From positions 68,799,453-68,863,452 of the forward strand of contig CM049311.1 in assembly GCA_026874595.1 (NCBI GenBank): 64,000 bases of DNA. The letters run 5' to 3'. The position numbers and the translations under genes are program-made. Origin of the DNA: Sipunculus nudus. Lineage: Eukaryota; Annelida; Sipuncula; Golfingiida; Sipunculidae. Position 1 is the first letter of the stretch, and the number at the start of each line of letters is the position of its first letter. The notes under the pieces were generated by a model. That model did not search any database. It had not been told where the DNA came from and was given only the letters and a program-made list of their open reading frames with translations. This document shows, piece by piece, positions 26,877 to 37,600 of this stretch.

Positions 26877-27400
26877 GCGGCGTTTACTGGGCGCGCGGTA
26901 TGCGGATTGCGGCAGCGGAACGCGATATACGGAATGCGGTATAGATTCGCGTCGGGCAATTTGCGCGGTAAAACACTGCTTTATACATCAAACCGGCTGA
27001 TTAACCGATTCCTTATGTGGGCAATGCTGACATAGATGAATCCTGGTCAGGTGCTATACGTGCTCGGTATGCGGATCCGATTCTCCCCTGAGAATTCCAT
27101 TTTACCGCGTGTCCCATGCAGCGTACCGAATATCGCATACCACAGGAACTCGTTTTTAGCACTAAACTGGCTTAGAAACTGTAAACACATTGAGTACTGG
27201 CGCTTTCTTTTATATGTATTGTGGTATATCGCCCATATTCAATTTGTTTACAGTTTCTAAGCCGTTCTAGTGCTGGAAACGACTGCCTGTGTCGCATACC
27301 GCAGGACCGGTAAACTCTTCATGATAAAATAACTAGAGCTAAAAAAGATTGTTTTCATACCACTTACCGCATATGCATAATGCGCCCCCGGTAAACGCAG
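26877..27400. mobile_element. Foldback/MITE-like element with nested inverted repeats
   Basis: The outer arms GGCGTTTACTGGGCGCG (from 26879) and the reverse complement of GCGCCCCCGGTAAACGCA (27382-27399) pair imperfectly. An inner pair is much clearer: GGCTTAGAAACTGTAAACA near 27168-27188 pairs with TGTTTACAGTTTCTAAGCC near 27245-27264, with pairing extending outward through AGCACTA and ATACC(A/G)CAGG. Repeated GCGGTATGCGGA-type words fill the left arm. GC is far above the flanks. No protein is encoded. It would fold into a long imperfect hairpin, typical of non-autonomous foldback DNA transposons. Confidence 0.6.
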
Positions 27401-28100
27401 CTTAAGGAGAGTACTTAAACTACTTGTGCAACTACATAACATAAACCAAATGCTTCAAGAGATTGGCCATAAGTGGTAAACAGAAAAGAAATGTTTGTTT
27501 ATTAATAACGGACACAATATATCATGTTATGTATGTACTTTATCGAGGATAATTATGATTTCTAGAAATCACCAGGGAAAGGTTATTATGGAAAGTCTTC
27601 CTATTTTTAGTTGTCATCGAATCTAGTAAACATATTGTTCAAAGTCGTAATGAAACAAGAAAAAGTCGTCTGCACGTCATGCCGTGCGTTCTAATTAACA
27701 AAAAATTACTGTAACTAGGAGCAAACGATAAAGAAACTTCTTGTGTTCGGCCATGACCAACAGACGGGTCGATAAAACCTACCTGTTAAACAAATCTTTC
27801 CCTGAACATGGGAACCCTTCTAGGTTATATTTATCAGCTAAGAGCACTCCTAGAGATCACACCTCCCTCAAGCTTGTAAGCTCGGTAGTTCAGCTACTGG
27901 ACATAGAAAATGAAGGTACATATGGTTTTCAAAAAGTGAAAATTATATGAACCTTACAGAAATAATTTTAGCAATCAAGCAGATCGGCACATAGTCTTCT
28001 TGAGATAAAATTAAAGGCGCCTGGTGCGACCTTTTACGCAAAACGTAAATAGCGCACCGCCACCGCGTGGCCGTAAGATCAGAGTTTTTCAAGTTTCGAA
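27401..28100. other. Non-coding spacer
   Basis: No gene is recognised. The 69-codon frame at 27741-27950 has no known motif and no splice context. Confidence 0.5.
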
Positions 28101-28260
28101 CCGGTGTAAAGACTTCAGATTACTCCCCCTCCCCCTCATTTCATGTTGCCTGAGATAATCTTCTGAAATCTGTTTAAGAATACCCCTCGCTAATTTAATC
28201 AGTTTTTTTAGGATTTATTCTATATAATATTTAATTTGAATAAAACTACGTCAAAATACG

Positions 28261-28262
<2 letters not shown>
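28101..28262 (+). mobile_element. MITE-like element, copy 3 (GTAATC family), truncated
   Basis: It begins CCGGTGTAAAGACTTCAGAT then TACTCCCC, matching the termini of the copies at 6129 and 6581, and contains a sub-terminal GATAATCTTCTGAAATCTG. It breaks off at the AT microsatellite that follows, so only the left end remains recognisable. Confidence 0.55.

Positions 28263-28309
<47 letters not shown>
28263..28309. repeat. (AT)n microsatellite
   Basis: Pure AT array of about 23 units interrupting the MITE-like copy. Confidence 0.95.
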
Positions 28310-28314
<5 letters not shown>

Positions 28315-30095
28315 ACTTCAGCAACCGGAAGTCTGATAATTTGAAAATGTTAATAGCAGAAACAGGAATATTATTTTATACAGCCTTGTGTGATGTATAT
28401 AAGATCAAAAGACAGAGTAATGTTCATAATACTGAGACATGAAAGTTGCTATCTGACGGACATATGGGTACACTATAGTATCGTACTCAGAAGATCCATG
28501 GAAAGGAAAACAAGAAGGTCATTATCATCGACAAAAACTACTGAATAGCAATCAAAATATGTAAATTACATTTACTAATCTAATATATGACTTATTATTT
28601 GTGATAAAAAAAACTATATCTGCCGAGATGGATCCTTTGTGCTAAGATTGCTTCCACTGATAAAACATCCGTTTCTTTGTCAAACCATCTACTTGCATAT
28701 TTATGTCGCAATCCTCAAAAGAAAGGATTTACATTTCTACATAAATTATAAGCTCCTTCATTTGGTCTTAGAGTACAGCGGGGAGTCGGGAGGATGCTTA
28801 TGTTTTATTGATAGTTCTGCAGGCCAGTCGCCTAATAGTAAAATAAGCGGTGTTCATTTGTTATAACATTTTGAATTTTGCATATTGAAACATAGAGCAC
28901 TACATGTGAGATTAAATAAAGTGCTGCTCCGAGACCACGCTCGTTTATTCAGTGTTTAATCCCACAAGAACGCCAGATGCCAATATAACGATTTCATGTA
29001 TATGGGGCTTTGTAGTTTAAACATTATCATCTGTCAGGGAAGCCGCCTGATCCCAGGCAGGTGCTGTCTGATAGTCTTTACGGATAGGATCATGTAAGGA
29101 GAAATTCTAGACACGTGGGAACGGATTTCATACCCATGAGGAGCTAGATAGGAAGCTCCAAGACTCATGAAACATTACTTTTTTAAAGGAAAAGCAAGTT
29201 TGGACTTTTATCTTAAAATACATTTTTATATATGTTTTTGTAAACGCCGGGGTGTGTGTATGTGAATATGTGTTTTCATGAACGTTTGGGCATCTCGCAT
29301 ATTTTGATACATGTACTGTATGACTGATTCCGAAAACCTTGGTGTTTCACCGACAATGAAAACAGTTTGATAAAACCTGCTGTGGTCCTCATATGAACAT
29401 TTGCCCAGTGACTTGTTGTACAGGGGAGGATCCGACTGCATGTAAAACTGTAAGTACACCCAGCAACGAGCGCACTCACCAACACCAACAAAGACGGGAT
29501 CCACCGCTTAATCTGGGTTCACATCAATATTCAATATGATCCTCCCGGGCTAACGTCCAATACCTCCACCATGTTCCAGGGACATCGATTTAGTTGTCCC
29601 CGTGTAATCCTGCTAAGGGGCAAACAAACAAATACAACCGACCATAAAAACCTACATTGCAAACATAACCTTCATGGGGAATAAAACAGAAAAGGAATGA
29701 AGTGTCCGACAGTTGAACTAGAAGCCGCTGACCTATAGCTCGAGTGAAACCGCAGTCATCCCAAATTAGCATCTCCGGCCGTCTATGCTGACTGTTCTCC
29801 TTTGTTATATTTGTGATTTTGCCTGCCTTGGATTTCTTCTCGGTATGCAGTCTATTAAGACTGATTGGTGTGGAGTTCCTGGGCCTTGAAGAGTTTAATT
29901 ATCCAGATCATACAAAAGCGGCAAGAGTCACCAGAATGAATCTACTCAAAGAGATTTAATATGATCTATTTTTTTTGTGGTGACTAATGGAGAATTCTAC
30001 ATTATGACGATAATATTGAAATGCATTTGAACTCCATTTTCGCCTCCGTTGATGATGTAATGTTTGAAATAAAGTTTGTGTATATATGTATATAT
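28310..30095. other. Non-coding stretch
   Basis: No gene or named element is supported. Minus-strand frames at 29226-29504 and 29590-29772 have no recognisable motif. Confidence 0.5.
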
Positions 30096-30527
30096 TGTTC
30101 CGGGGTGACATAAAAGCGGACCGAACTTTCTCGCTAGTGAAGCTTGCTTTGCTAGCGAAGCGGTTGGTATACGACGGACTTGTGCGCCACCAACATGGGT
30201 TCGAATCCCGGATCGGCCAAATGTTTTCCCCTCATTTATTTGTCTTCGTAACAAAATGGGGGCTCGTCTAACGTGACGGTTAACTTAGTGGCCCAGAAAA
30301 TAAGCTCACCAAAGTGTGACTCCTGGGATAATTAGTCTTGTTCTGATAGGAGAACGCTCTTAAGAGGGGGTGTGTTACGGGGTGACATAAAAGCGGACCG
30401 AACCGTCTCGCTAGTGAAGATTGGTTTCCAGCGAAGCGGTTGGTACGCCGGACTTGTGCGCCACCGTTATGGGTTAAAATCCGGGGTCGGCCCAATGTTT
30501 TCCCCTGAGCAATTTGTATTCGTAACA
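30096..30527 (+). mobile_element. TRIM retrotransposon with tRNA-like LTRs, copy 1 (Helenus-like)
   Basis: A 432-bp element of two direct LTRs (30096-30253 and 30373-30527) around about 119 bp of non-coding DNA. Each LTR starts TGTT(C/A)CGGGGTGACATAAAA and ends CGTAACA. Three bases after the first LTR is a primer-binding site TGGGGGCTCGTC (30257-30268), identical to the complement of the tRNA-Pro 3' end used by many retroelements. The polypurine tract AAGAGGGGGTG (30362-30372) precedes the second LTR. ATAT flanks both sides (30092-30095, 30528-30531), a 4-bp duplication in AT-rich DNA. No gag or pol is present, so mobilisation must be in trans. The LTRs have diverged noticeably, so the copy is not recent. 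Confidence 0.85.
30153..30208 (+). promoter_or_regulatory. Internal pol III promoter (tRNA-like A and B boxes) in the 5' LTR
   Basis: The A box TAGCGAAGCGGTTGGTA starts at 30153 and the B box GGTTCGAATCC spans 30198-30208, matching tRNA-gene consensus and spacing. The surrounding sequence resembles a tRNA body (...CATGGGTTCGAATCCCGGATC) but gives no convincing full cloverleaf. I therefore call it tRNA-like, not a tRNA gene. In the second LTR the B box is mutated (GGTTAAAATCC). Confidence 0.8.
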
Positions 30528-32757
30528 ATATATACTTATATATATATAATCATACACACTCTTTTCTATTATATCAATATCGTTTATTATCATAATATTT
30601 AATAAATAATATATATAATAAAACATTGTTATAACTCTTTACAATTGTGGCTACAAAGTCAATTAATCCTTTAGACATAGGCCTCGGAGTCCTGATTCGG
30701 CAGAAGGCTATATATGGCCTTCTCGAATTTCAAATCTTTTGAAAAGCATTCTTGTTGCAAATTTGCAGGTCAGTAAATACAACTTCAAGGCAATGAAAAA
30801 CGTGAATAAAAATAGAAATACACTCATTAGAAATTACCTGTTAGTTCAAAGGTCAATTTACTGATACCGGAATATACGTGTCTTCAATATATGAAAGCTT
30901 CTTCTTTGCAAGGGGATACTGGTATCTTATAGGGAAATATGGTTCACACAAATAATGTATCTCTAAATTTCTGTGCAAGTATTTGAGATGTTTAATTAAT
31001 AATGAACTTTGGATGAATTCAAATAAGAGGGAAATAAACCCGGTTCGAAAAATTTAAAAATAAAAAATAACAGGACGCGTTTAATTGTAAGGCTGCCTAG
31101 TCTGCCGTGTCCAAATTCTGTAGCTAGTTCATATTGGTGCGACATATGATTACATTTCATGACAGTTATATTATAGCTTATTACATCACAGGGGATACCA
31201 TTATCACTGTATAATGTCTAGGAATAAATTATACATCCCTCAACGTAGGTACTCTGGTGCCCTGACTGGGCTAACAGAGACCTTTTTTTACTATGCAAAT
31301 GAAAGTTCTTTAGGTGCCTATTTGCAATAGACTTGGCTAACATAATGGAAGCTAGAGGCTCCCATCGATAAAGCTAAACCGGACAGCTGTCTGTTTGAAC
31401 ATAACATCTTCAGAACATTGAAAATTAGTCATCACAGTCCAGGCATTATAAGACCAGGACGGATAACGAACATGCATCACCTGTACTTGAGACATCACGA
31501 TATGATGTACATCCTGGACGTGGGTGCTGCTTTACATGACAAGATTTTTCTACGCTCCTGTCACTGCTGTTGCCTCGACATCACAAACGAGCTCATGAAA
31601 CCTTTGATGCTCTTCCAAACCAGCTGTTACCAGGCATCCTCTGTCTTCAGGCCAAGCGTTGAGTGGTGGGCACCAGAAAACTGGTTTCATTTATAACTAG
31701 AAATATCAATTCTAGGGTAGAATGCAATCCTCCGTCATATAGTTGATTCAGTTGTCGTAATACCTTTAGCAATCGTGGATTATTTATGTATGTATTATTA
31801 TAAATTATTGTTATATATTATATATAATATGATAAATCATGAAATATAAAAATGTATGACGTTAAGACTGAATTAATCATTTTTATATACCAGTAAACTT
31901 TGTTGACGTTATTTCCTCCCGAATTAGATATATCTTTCCTGAATAATAACCTCGTGTTATATTCCTTTAAAATGAACTGAGTCTGGGAAAACAGTTAATT
32001 ATTTGCTACCTTCTACCCCCCCCCCCCCCCCCCGACACGCGCGCGCGCCCATAAAATAAAGTGATCTGATGAATGAATAACGGCATAAAGGTTGTGTCAA
32101 CCTTAATTAATGGGAAAGTGATTCATGTGGTCTCTGTGACGTTAATCTAAAAATCCTTTCTAAAAAGTGATTGATAATATCAATCATATAAGTCGCTTAT
32201 TGACCTTTTTTTCTGCAGTTGAATAAAATGAAACTTGTTTCTCATCCTGGAGCTGGTAAACTTCGCTTCAGAAAATAAATAGATTTAAAATAAATATCAA
32301 GAGAGAGTCTGAGAGACAAGATGGACAGTGCACTGGTAAGTGGACTCGAGTATAATGATCCAATTATCTCAGTAATAATACATCTCCTAAGAGCCGGGGC
32401 TAAAAGCATACTTCCCCTTAACCAGAAGTCACGTGAACAATTCTTTGCCACATGTCCGATATCTGTAAAGTGGGATTGAATTCCACAAATAAGTCTGTCA
32501 GTTACGTCGCCCCCATCATCAGGCAGATCGACGTACAAAAGAGATTTTGCACTTGTATAAGTGGCGAAGTTCGTGATGCTGTTGGTGTATACATACATGT
32601 TTGTTAAACTATTTTCACTCGGTAAAGTATGGTTTTATGTTTTTTCATCATAAAAACAATGGTTGAAAGTAACAGTGATGTATATAAACATATGGATGTT
32701 CATTATTTCTTATAAAAACTTTAAAATTTATTTAACTTTACATATTTTAAACACACC
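30528..32757. other. Non-coding stretch
   Basis: No gene is recognised. A C homopolymer at 32016-32033 is followed by (CG)n-rich ACACGCGCGCGCGCCC. The plus frame at 31418-31696 and the 118-codon minus frame at 32242-32598 have no recognisable motif; the latter is long for chance but lacks family features and clear splice sites. Confidence 0.45.
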
Positions 32758-34039
32758 TGTCACAAGGGGGGCTGTGACTTAGTTTCTGTATTGCATGTTC
32801 AAGTAGGGAGTATAACCAGATTTTTTTTTTGATAATTTATTGTACATTTATATGGAGTATCATGTTTAGATATTAGTGTGAGAACTTTGATTAGAGAGCA
32901 CCCGTGCCTCGTTTGATGTTAATGCCAGTACAGTTACATTCCGTGTGAGCGGTCTCTGTTTGGCGGTCTATATAGTAACGACTATTTGCTGTAGACTTCA
33001 AAAGATGAGCACCTGCTCAGTTTGGTTTTCTCAGAGTTTTGTCTCTGGAGGCGTGTCCATATTAAAATAAACGTAATTATTTGCAGTCGGCATAAAAGGG
33101 AGTGGTGATTGGCCAGTAGACGGTCAGGACTTGTGACGTCACAAGCATATATAAGTCGTGATTAAGAAGATATTCGCCACCATTGCCTAATTGCCAGCCA
33201 GTTCGGTATAGCCTCACGATATCTGGAGTCTAGGGGCAGGTCTGCGTGTATCAGAGTCTAGACAGCTGAGACATGATGTCTATAAACGTAGAAAGTCGGT
33301 GTCTGAGGAAGGCATACAGTGATTACTCTGTAACGGACTTCAGAACGAGTATCGCAATTTTGCCGACGGAATGGTAATCTGGTTATTTATATCTGTAGTG
33401 AGAGTTTCCAAGAACAGACTGAGGACTTTATAACCGCGTAACTGAAAAGGTACTGGATATCCCTGTGTAAAAGCATATTCGGTTACCTACAGCTGTATGA
33501 TTCCAGGAGACATCAGGTGTGAAAGACACCTGAGTCTTGTTTGGGTTCATAACTGAAATGAGATTTCAGTTATGGGGATCCTGTTATGGAAAAGCGTAGC
33601 AAGGGTACTTTCAGGATATTTGCAAAATAAACACAGATAACAGAGGCAATTAAGCAAGTTTCTTACCAATAATAGCTAATAAACTGTTCTGGAGCAAAAA
33701 AAATAATGTAGGAGTGCTCTTATAAGAAAATTGCTAAGATTTCATGTCCTGTGGATTATCTGGAGCCTGCCATGCTTTCATGTTTATCTTTTGTCTCATG
33801 ACCCTGTCCTTGACCTAATTGATATGAGAAAAGTTTTCCCTATAATTATTGTCCCAAATAAATTATAATGAATATTGTTTGGATAACCGCCAATGGCAAT
33901 TCTGTAAAAAATAAATAAAAGAAATAGCCATAAACTTATAAAGGACTAATTGTAGCCTAAATTTCATTAACCTTGCAGCATTATTCATGAACTAAGATGT
34001 TTTGGAATAGATTTATTAACAATAAATTACCCCGTTACA
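32758..34039 (+). mobile_element. Probable LTR (solo or partial LTR retrotransposon)
   Basis: The segment starts TGTCACAAGGGGGGCTGTGA-C and ends ATAAATTACCCCGTTACA, giving TG...CA termini with related inverted ends (TGTCAC/GTTACA). It contains a compact promoter about 390 bp in (CCAAT, CRE palindrome, TATA) and an AATAAA about 16 bp before the right end. That order (promoter, transcribed part, poly-A signal, terminus) is what an LTR requires. No matching 4-6 bp target duplication is visible, no partner LTR was found and no obvious primer-binding site follows. It may be a solo LTR with decayed flanks, or a host promoter. Confidence 0.4.
33108..33155 (+). promoter_or_regulatory. Pol II promoter cluster: inverted CCAAT, CRE palindrome, TATA box
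   Basis: Within 48 bp are ATTGG (33108-33112), the 16-bp perfect palindrome CTTGTGACGTCACAAG (33130-33145) containing the full CRE TGACGTCA, and TATATAAG (33148-33155). The arrangement is a classic CREB/ATF-responsive core promoter on the plus strand, with transcription expected about 30 bp downstream. No protein with recognisable features follows; a 32-codon frame starts at about 33271. It is best read as the promoter of the surrounding probable LTR. Confidence 0.6.
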
Positions 34040-34631
34040 CAAGTGGTCAGGTCGCAGGTCAGGTCATGGGTGAACAGAGTTCGTGCCTATGGAACATGGC
34101 TCTGTAAGTGACGGTCTTCTGCTCTTCTCTTCATGATAAAATGTTGTTTTATCATATATAACATAACCAGAACACTCCACATGTATGTCAACTGAGAAAA
34201 AAAGGATGTATAGGTAGAGTGAACATAATTTAAGCTACATCTTATTAATACCAGGTTAAATGTATATACACATTTTGTGTAGGAAAGGATCAACTATATT
34301 ACATGCTATTAAAGAACTACTGAGAACACATTTCAGCTGCCAAACTTGTCTGTTTACCATCTGAGTGGCTCTGGGAGGATTCACTTCCCTTTTATAATAT
34401 TAGGCTCTTAGCATGCGAAATCAGATATACAAATAAAGGCACTTAAACGTCACAGCTAATCAGAGTTAGTCTCGGAGTAGTCGACATGTGATACACAATT
34501 AAAGGTAATTTAATGTTAATCAGATCACTCTATGCCTGCAGGTATGGCGTGTGTAGGAATCCGCGTCTCTTTGAATTTATGTCACGTGAGCGAAAGCAGA
34601 AAGCGGAACCAGCTGACCACTGCGACCTACT
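34040..34631. other. Non-coding spacer
   Basis: No gene is recognised. A short AGGTCGCAGGTCAGGTCATGG direct-repeat cluster occurs at about 34050. Confidence 0.45.
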
Positions 34632-35440
34632 GGTGTAGCGATTTCAGATTCCCCCGGTTCAATTTTACGGGGGGGGGGGGTAACCTGAAATCTGTTTCCA
34701 ATAACCTCCCATTGTCATGATGGACATGATGTCCGATAACAGTCCAACTAACAACTAGAGTGTACAAAATCATGGACAACCCATGACTCATTCGTAAAAA
34801 TGAAAGTGGACAATATCAAGGCAATATCAAACAAAGACATCTATATGGGTGCACCCATCTTGTATATATGATATGGCCATTTTTAAACAAATGTATATGT
34901 TGTTTTCAAAATATTGTTGAAATTCATTATTAAATTCTTGTAAAAAAAGGTCTTGTTCACTCATTCCCCCATGACAGACACTCAGCAACTCAGATTGCCC
35001 CCTGCGATTCGAGATTACCCCTTAAAAATGTTATTCACTTAAAAATTTCATTATAACTTTCTTCTAGAGATCTAAGTTAGGTTGAATATGTGTATCTTAT
35101 ATTTGCATGTAAAGTGTCATGCGTTTTGGTGAAGTGCATATGAATAAATAATAAAGTATAAATAACATTATTATTAACATTTTGCGACAATTACATTTTA
35201 TGGATTTATTCCTTAAAAGATTATTGCTTTTAAATTTCGTATATTTAATGTGGTTTTATTGAAGTTAGATCTCCGAGCATAATAATTTATCATTAAGTAA
35301 AATAAGCGAGGGGATAAAATGAACTGTGCTTGGGTAACCTGAAATTACGTTCAAACTACCTGAAATCGTGCGTGGGTAACCTGAAATCAATTTCAGATTA
35401 CTGTATGGTAAAGTGAAATCAGGGGTGACCTGCAGTCTTT
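34632..35440 (+). mobile_element. MITE-like element, copy 4 (GTAATC family), with internal insertion
   Basis: It starts GGTGTAGCGATTTCAGATTC like the 6581 copy. Its body at about 35070-35170 (GTTAGGTTGAAT ... TTTGCATGTAAAGTGTCATG ... GTGAAGTGCATATGAAT) aligns by eye with 6755-6835. The right part has repeated GGTAACCTGAAAT words and a palindrome CCTGAAATCAATTTCAGATT at about 35379. About 34716-34970 has no counterpart in the other copy and may be inserted. A G homopolymer lies at 34669-34680. Confidence 0.6.
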
Positions 35441-36385
35441 TTATACGGGGATGCGTTCAATATTTGGAGTGCCATCAACCTCCAGTCAGTCACTTGTAGA
35501 TATAGGTAAGCCATTGCAGCTTGTCTAGCCGGTACCATATCACCAAAATAAGCCAGCCAGCCATTGGCAGTTAGATACAAGCTGATGAGCAGAGGCCGTT
35601 AATCCCCCGAAGTCGACATTTGTATGGTACAAGAACTAATCGGTAACTAATGGCCAATACTTTGTGCATCTCCGCCAGCAGACCCACCGCATTTGACCGC
35701 TTGTCACTTGAAATAAACACTGTCAACCGCCCGGCTTTAAGAATATTGCTGGGGAGGTTTAATCGACATCAGTGCTAGTTGTGCTGGGTCTTGGCTTTGG
35801 CCATTAAAGGACTGCAAGGAAATTAAGCCTGCAGTAATTGAACAACCATATAGACCACCGGTAAACCTATTGTAATGCGCGAAAAAAAATCCAGCCGCTT
35901 TAGAGTTGGGATCTCAAGCCCGAGGTCCTCTGGGGCTTTTCGCAAATGTGTTTACGGTCCTTTCAAGAAAGGGTCACGCTTGAGTGAACGACAGAAGTAT
36001 CAATTTACCGCAGATTTTATTCATGATGCTATAATGTCCCCGCGCCTAAACGGACCCCACTGAACAAGCTTGGTTGCTCAGGCAATTTTCATCGAGGAAA
36101 TATGATCGTTCCTCAATGAAACGAGAATCTGACATCAAACAAATACCATCTGTTAACTAACCTTGTATTTTCACTGATCATCAATCTTCCCCTTTCACAG
36201 TTTTGAATTACATACATTCTGAGGTTATGTTTAAAACCTATTTCAGTCAGCCCTGTCTTCGCTTATATTGTGGCCTTTATAAGACCAATATATTATGCTG
36301 AGCGAGATTTTTTTATCAATTAAAAATGACGCAATTAACACAAAGTATATTACATGTTACAGCCTTCTAATTTTCTGATCCTGCT

Positions 36386-36388
<3 letters not shown>
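35441..36388. other. GC-richer non-coding block
   Basis: 35460-36070 is distinctly GC-richer and more complex than its flanks. It contains a GGTAAGCC donor-like site near 35506 and a 62-codon frame (35875-36063) of no known family. I cannot support an exon; it could be regulatory. Confidence 0.4.
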
Positions 36389-36425
<37 letters not shown>

Positions 36426-36471
36426 ATAATAATGATAATAATAATAATAATAATAATAATTATAATAATAA
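36389..36471. repeat. (AT)n then (AAT)n compound microsatellite
   Basis: AT array at 36389-36422, followed by an imperfect AAT/ATAATA array to 36471. Confidence 0.95.
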
Positions 36472-36789
36472 TGTTTTGTTGAAGACTCATGGTCCTTATA
36501 CAGAAACAATGAAAGAAATGAGAACAGAAAGAAAAGTACAGTAGAGAGCAAACGACACAGGATTAAGGCTTACTGCATTGTTACTTATAATCTATATCAA
36601 ACATCCTCTGTTGATGAACATTAAACAGACTTTTTGATGACTTTAGATGTAGATCAGATTCGATTCATACAAAGTTCTGACATACAGATTGTGAGATTCA
36701 CTTATTATCATTGTAAATAAATAAATCTGTTTGCTCATTAGTGCGTCAAAATTGGTAATGTTACGACTTGTAAATTCTTTGCTGATGCT
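36472..36789. other. Non-coding spacer
   Basis: Nothing recognised. Confidence 0.5.
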
Positions 36790-37600
36790 GCGGTGTTTTG
36801 GAAAGCCAGAAATATCCTAAAAGCTTTATTGTACGCCACTTTCACTTTTCTTATGCTGGACTTTCTGTATTTACACCAAAGACTGGCACAATATTAACAG
36901 TAGCAAAACATTGTAAAAAATATTATCTTAATTGTTTCCGAGCAATGTTTGGATTTTTTAACATATTTGCCCGTACGTTCATTAGGCGCATTTGTCGCAA
37001 TATGTCATCATCTTGCCTTTTACTCTTGATAATGCAGCCCAAATATTGACAGAGGATAAGAGCATTTGTCCCATTTTGAGGCATAGTTTAGAGGATGCCT
37101 AAGTTCTATCTTTTCCCATTATGTGCATATACACAGGTTTTGTCATATTAAATTTGATATTATGCGAAATGCCATAGTCATAGGCGAGATTTATTAGTTT
37201 TTGCAGACCTTTGACCGACGGAGCAAAACCACTGTATCATCAGCGTACAAAAGATGATTGATTTTTTTTGGTTTTTTTTTTCAATACAACAACCAATTAT
37301 GTATGTGTTTAATTTAGAGCTCAAATCGTTCATGTAAATATTGAACAGGAGTGGCGACAACAACCCTCCTTGTCGAACACCATTAGTAGCTGTGAAATAG
37401 TCCGACCTGATCGAGTTTTCTTTTACCGAGATTCTTGGGTGCATATACCAGTAATACACGATTCTTACAAGGTATAAAGGAACACCGTTCTTAAAATCTT
37501 GAAGAATAATGTAGTGTGACAGACTCTATCAAAAGCCGATGAGGCATCGGGAAAACACACAAACATATGTAATCCCATCTTAAGGTAAATCGAAGAATCT
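36790..37600 (-). pseudogene. LINE reverse transcriptase relic (palm domain), degenerate
   Basis: On the minus strand it reads MFVCFPDASSAFDRVCHTTL (palm motif A, catalytic Asp in FPDAS, 37521-37560), then YYWYMHPRISVKE, NGVRQGGLLSPLLFNIYMND (motif B region), then after a frameshift HLLYADDTVVLLRRSKVCK (motif C, YADD at 37236-37247) and LQKLINLAYDYGISHNIKFN. This order defines a non-LTR retrotransposon RT of the CR1/L2/Jockey or a related group. Below about 37090 the frame is full of stops, with only traces such as VKGKMMTYCDKCA. A T homopolymer run near 37262-37281 likely caused the frameshift before YADD. It has no endonuclease and no ORF1, so it is dead. A short AT run lies beyond 37600. 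Confidence 0.88.

Noticed and set aside
30153-30215. A bona fide tRNA gene
   Set aside because: A and B boxes are good, but no full cloverleaf is apparent, and the same sequence recurs in every LTR of a mobile element.
32242-32598. 118-codon minus-strand open frame
   Set aside because: Longest non-repeat frame besides the ORF1 relic, but it has no family motif, and possible splice sites around it are weak. I could not support it as a gene.
34040-34075. Primer-binding site after the probable LTR (TGGTCAGGTCGCAGG)
   Set aside because: It starts with TGG but the following bases match no tRNA 3' end I can recognise, so it was not used as evidence for an LTR element.
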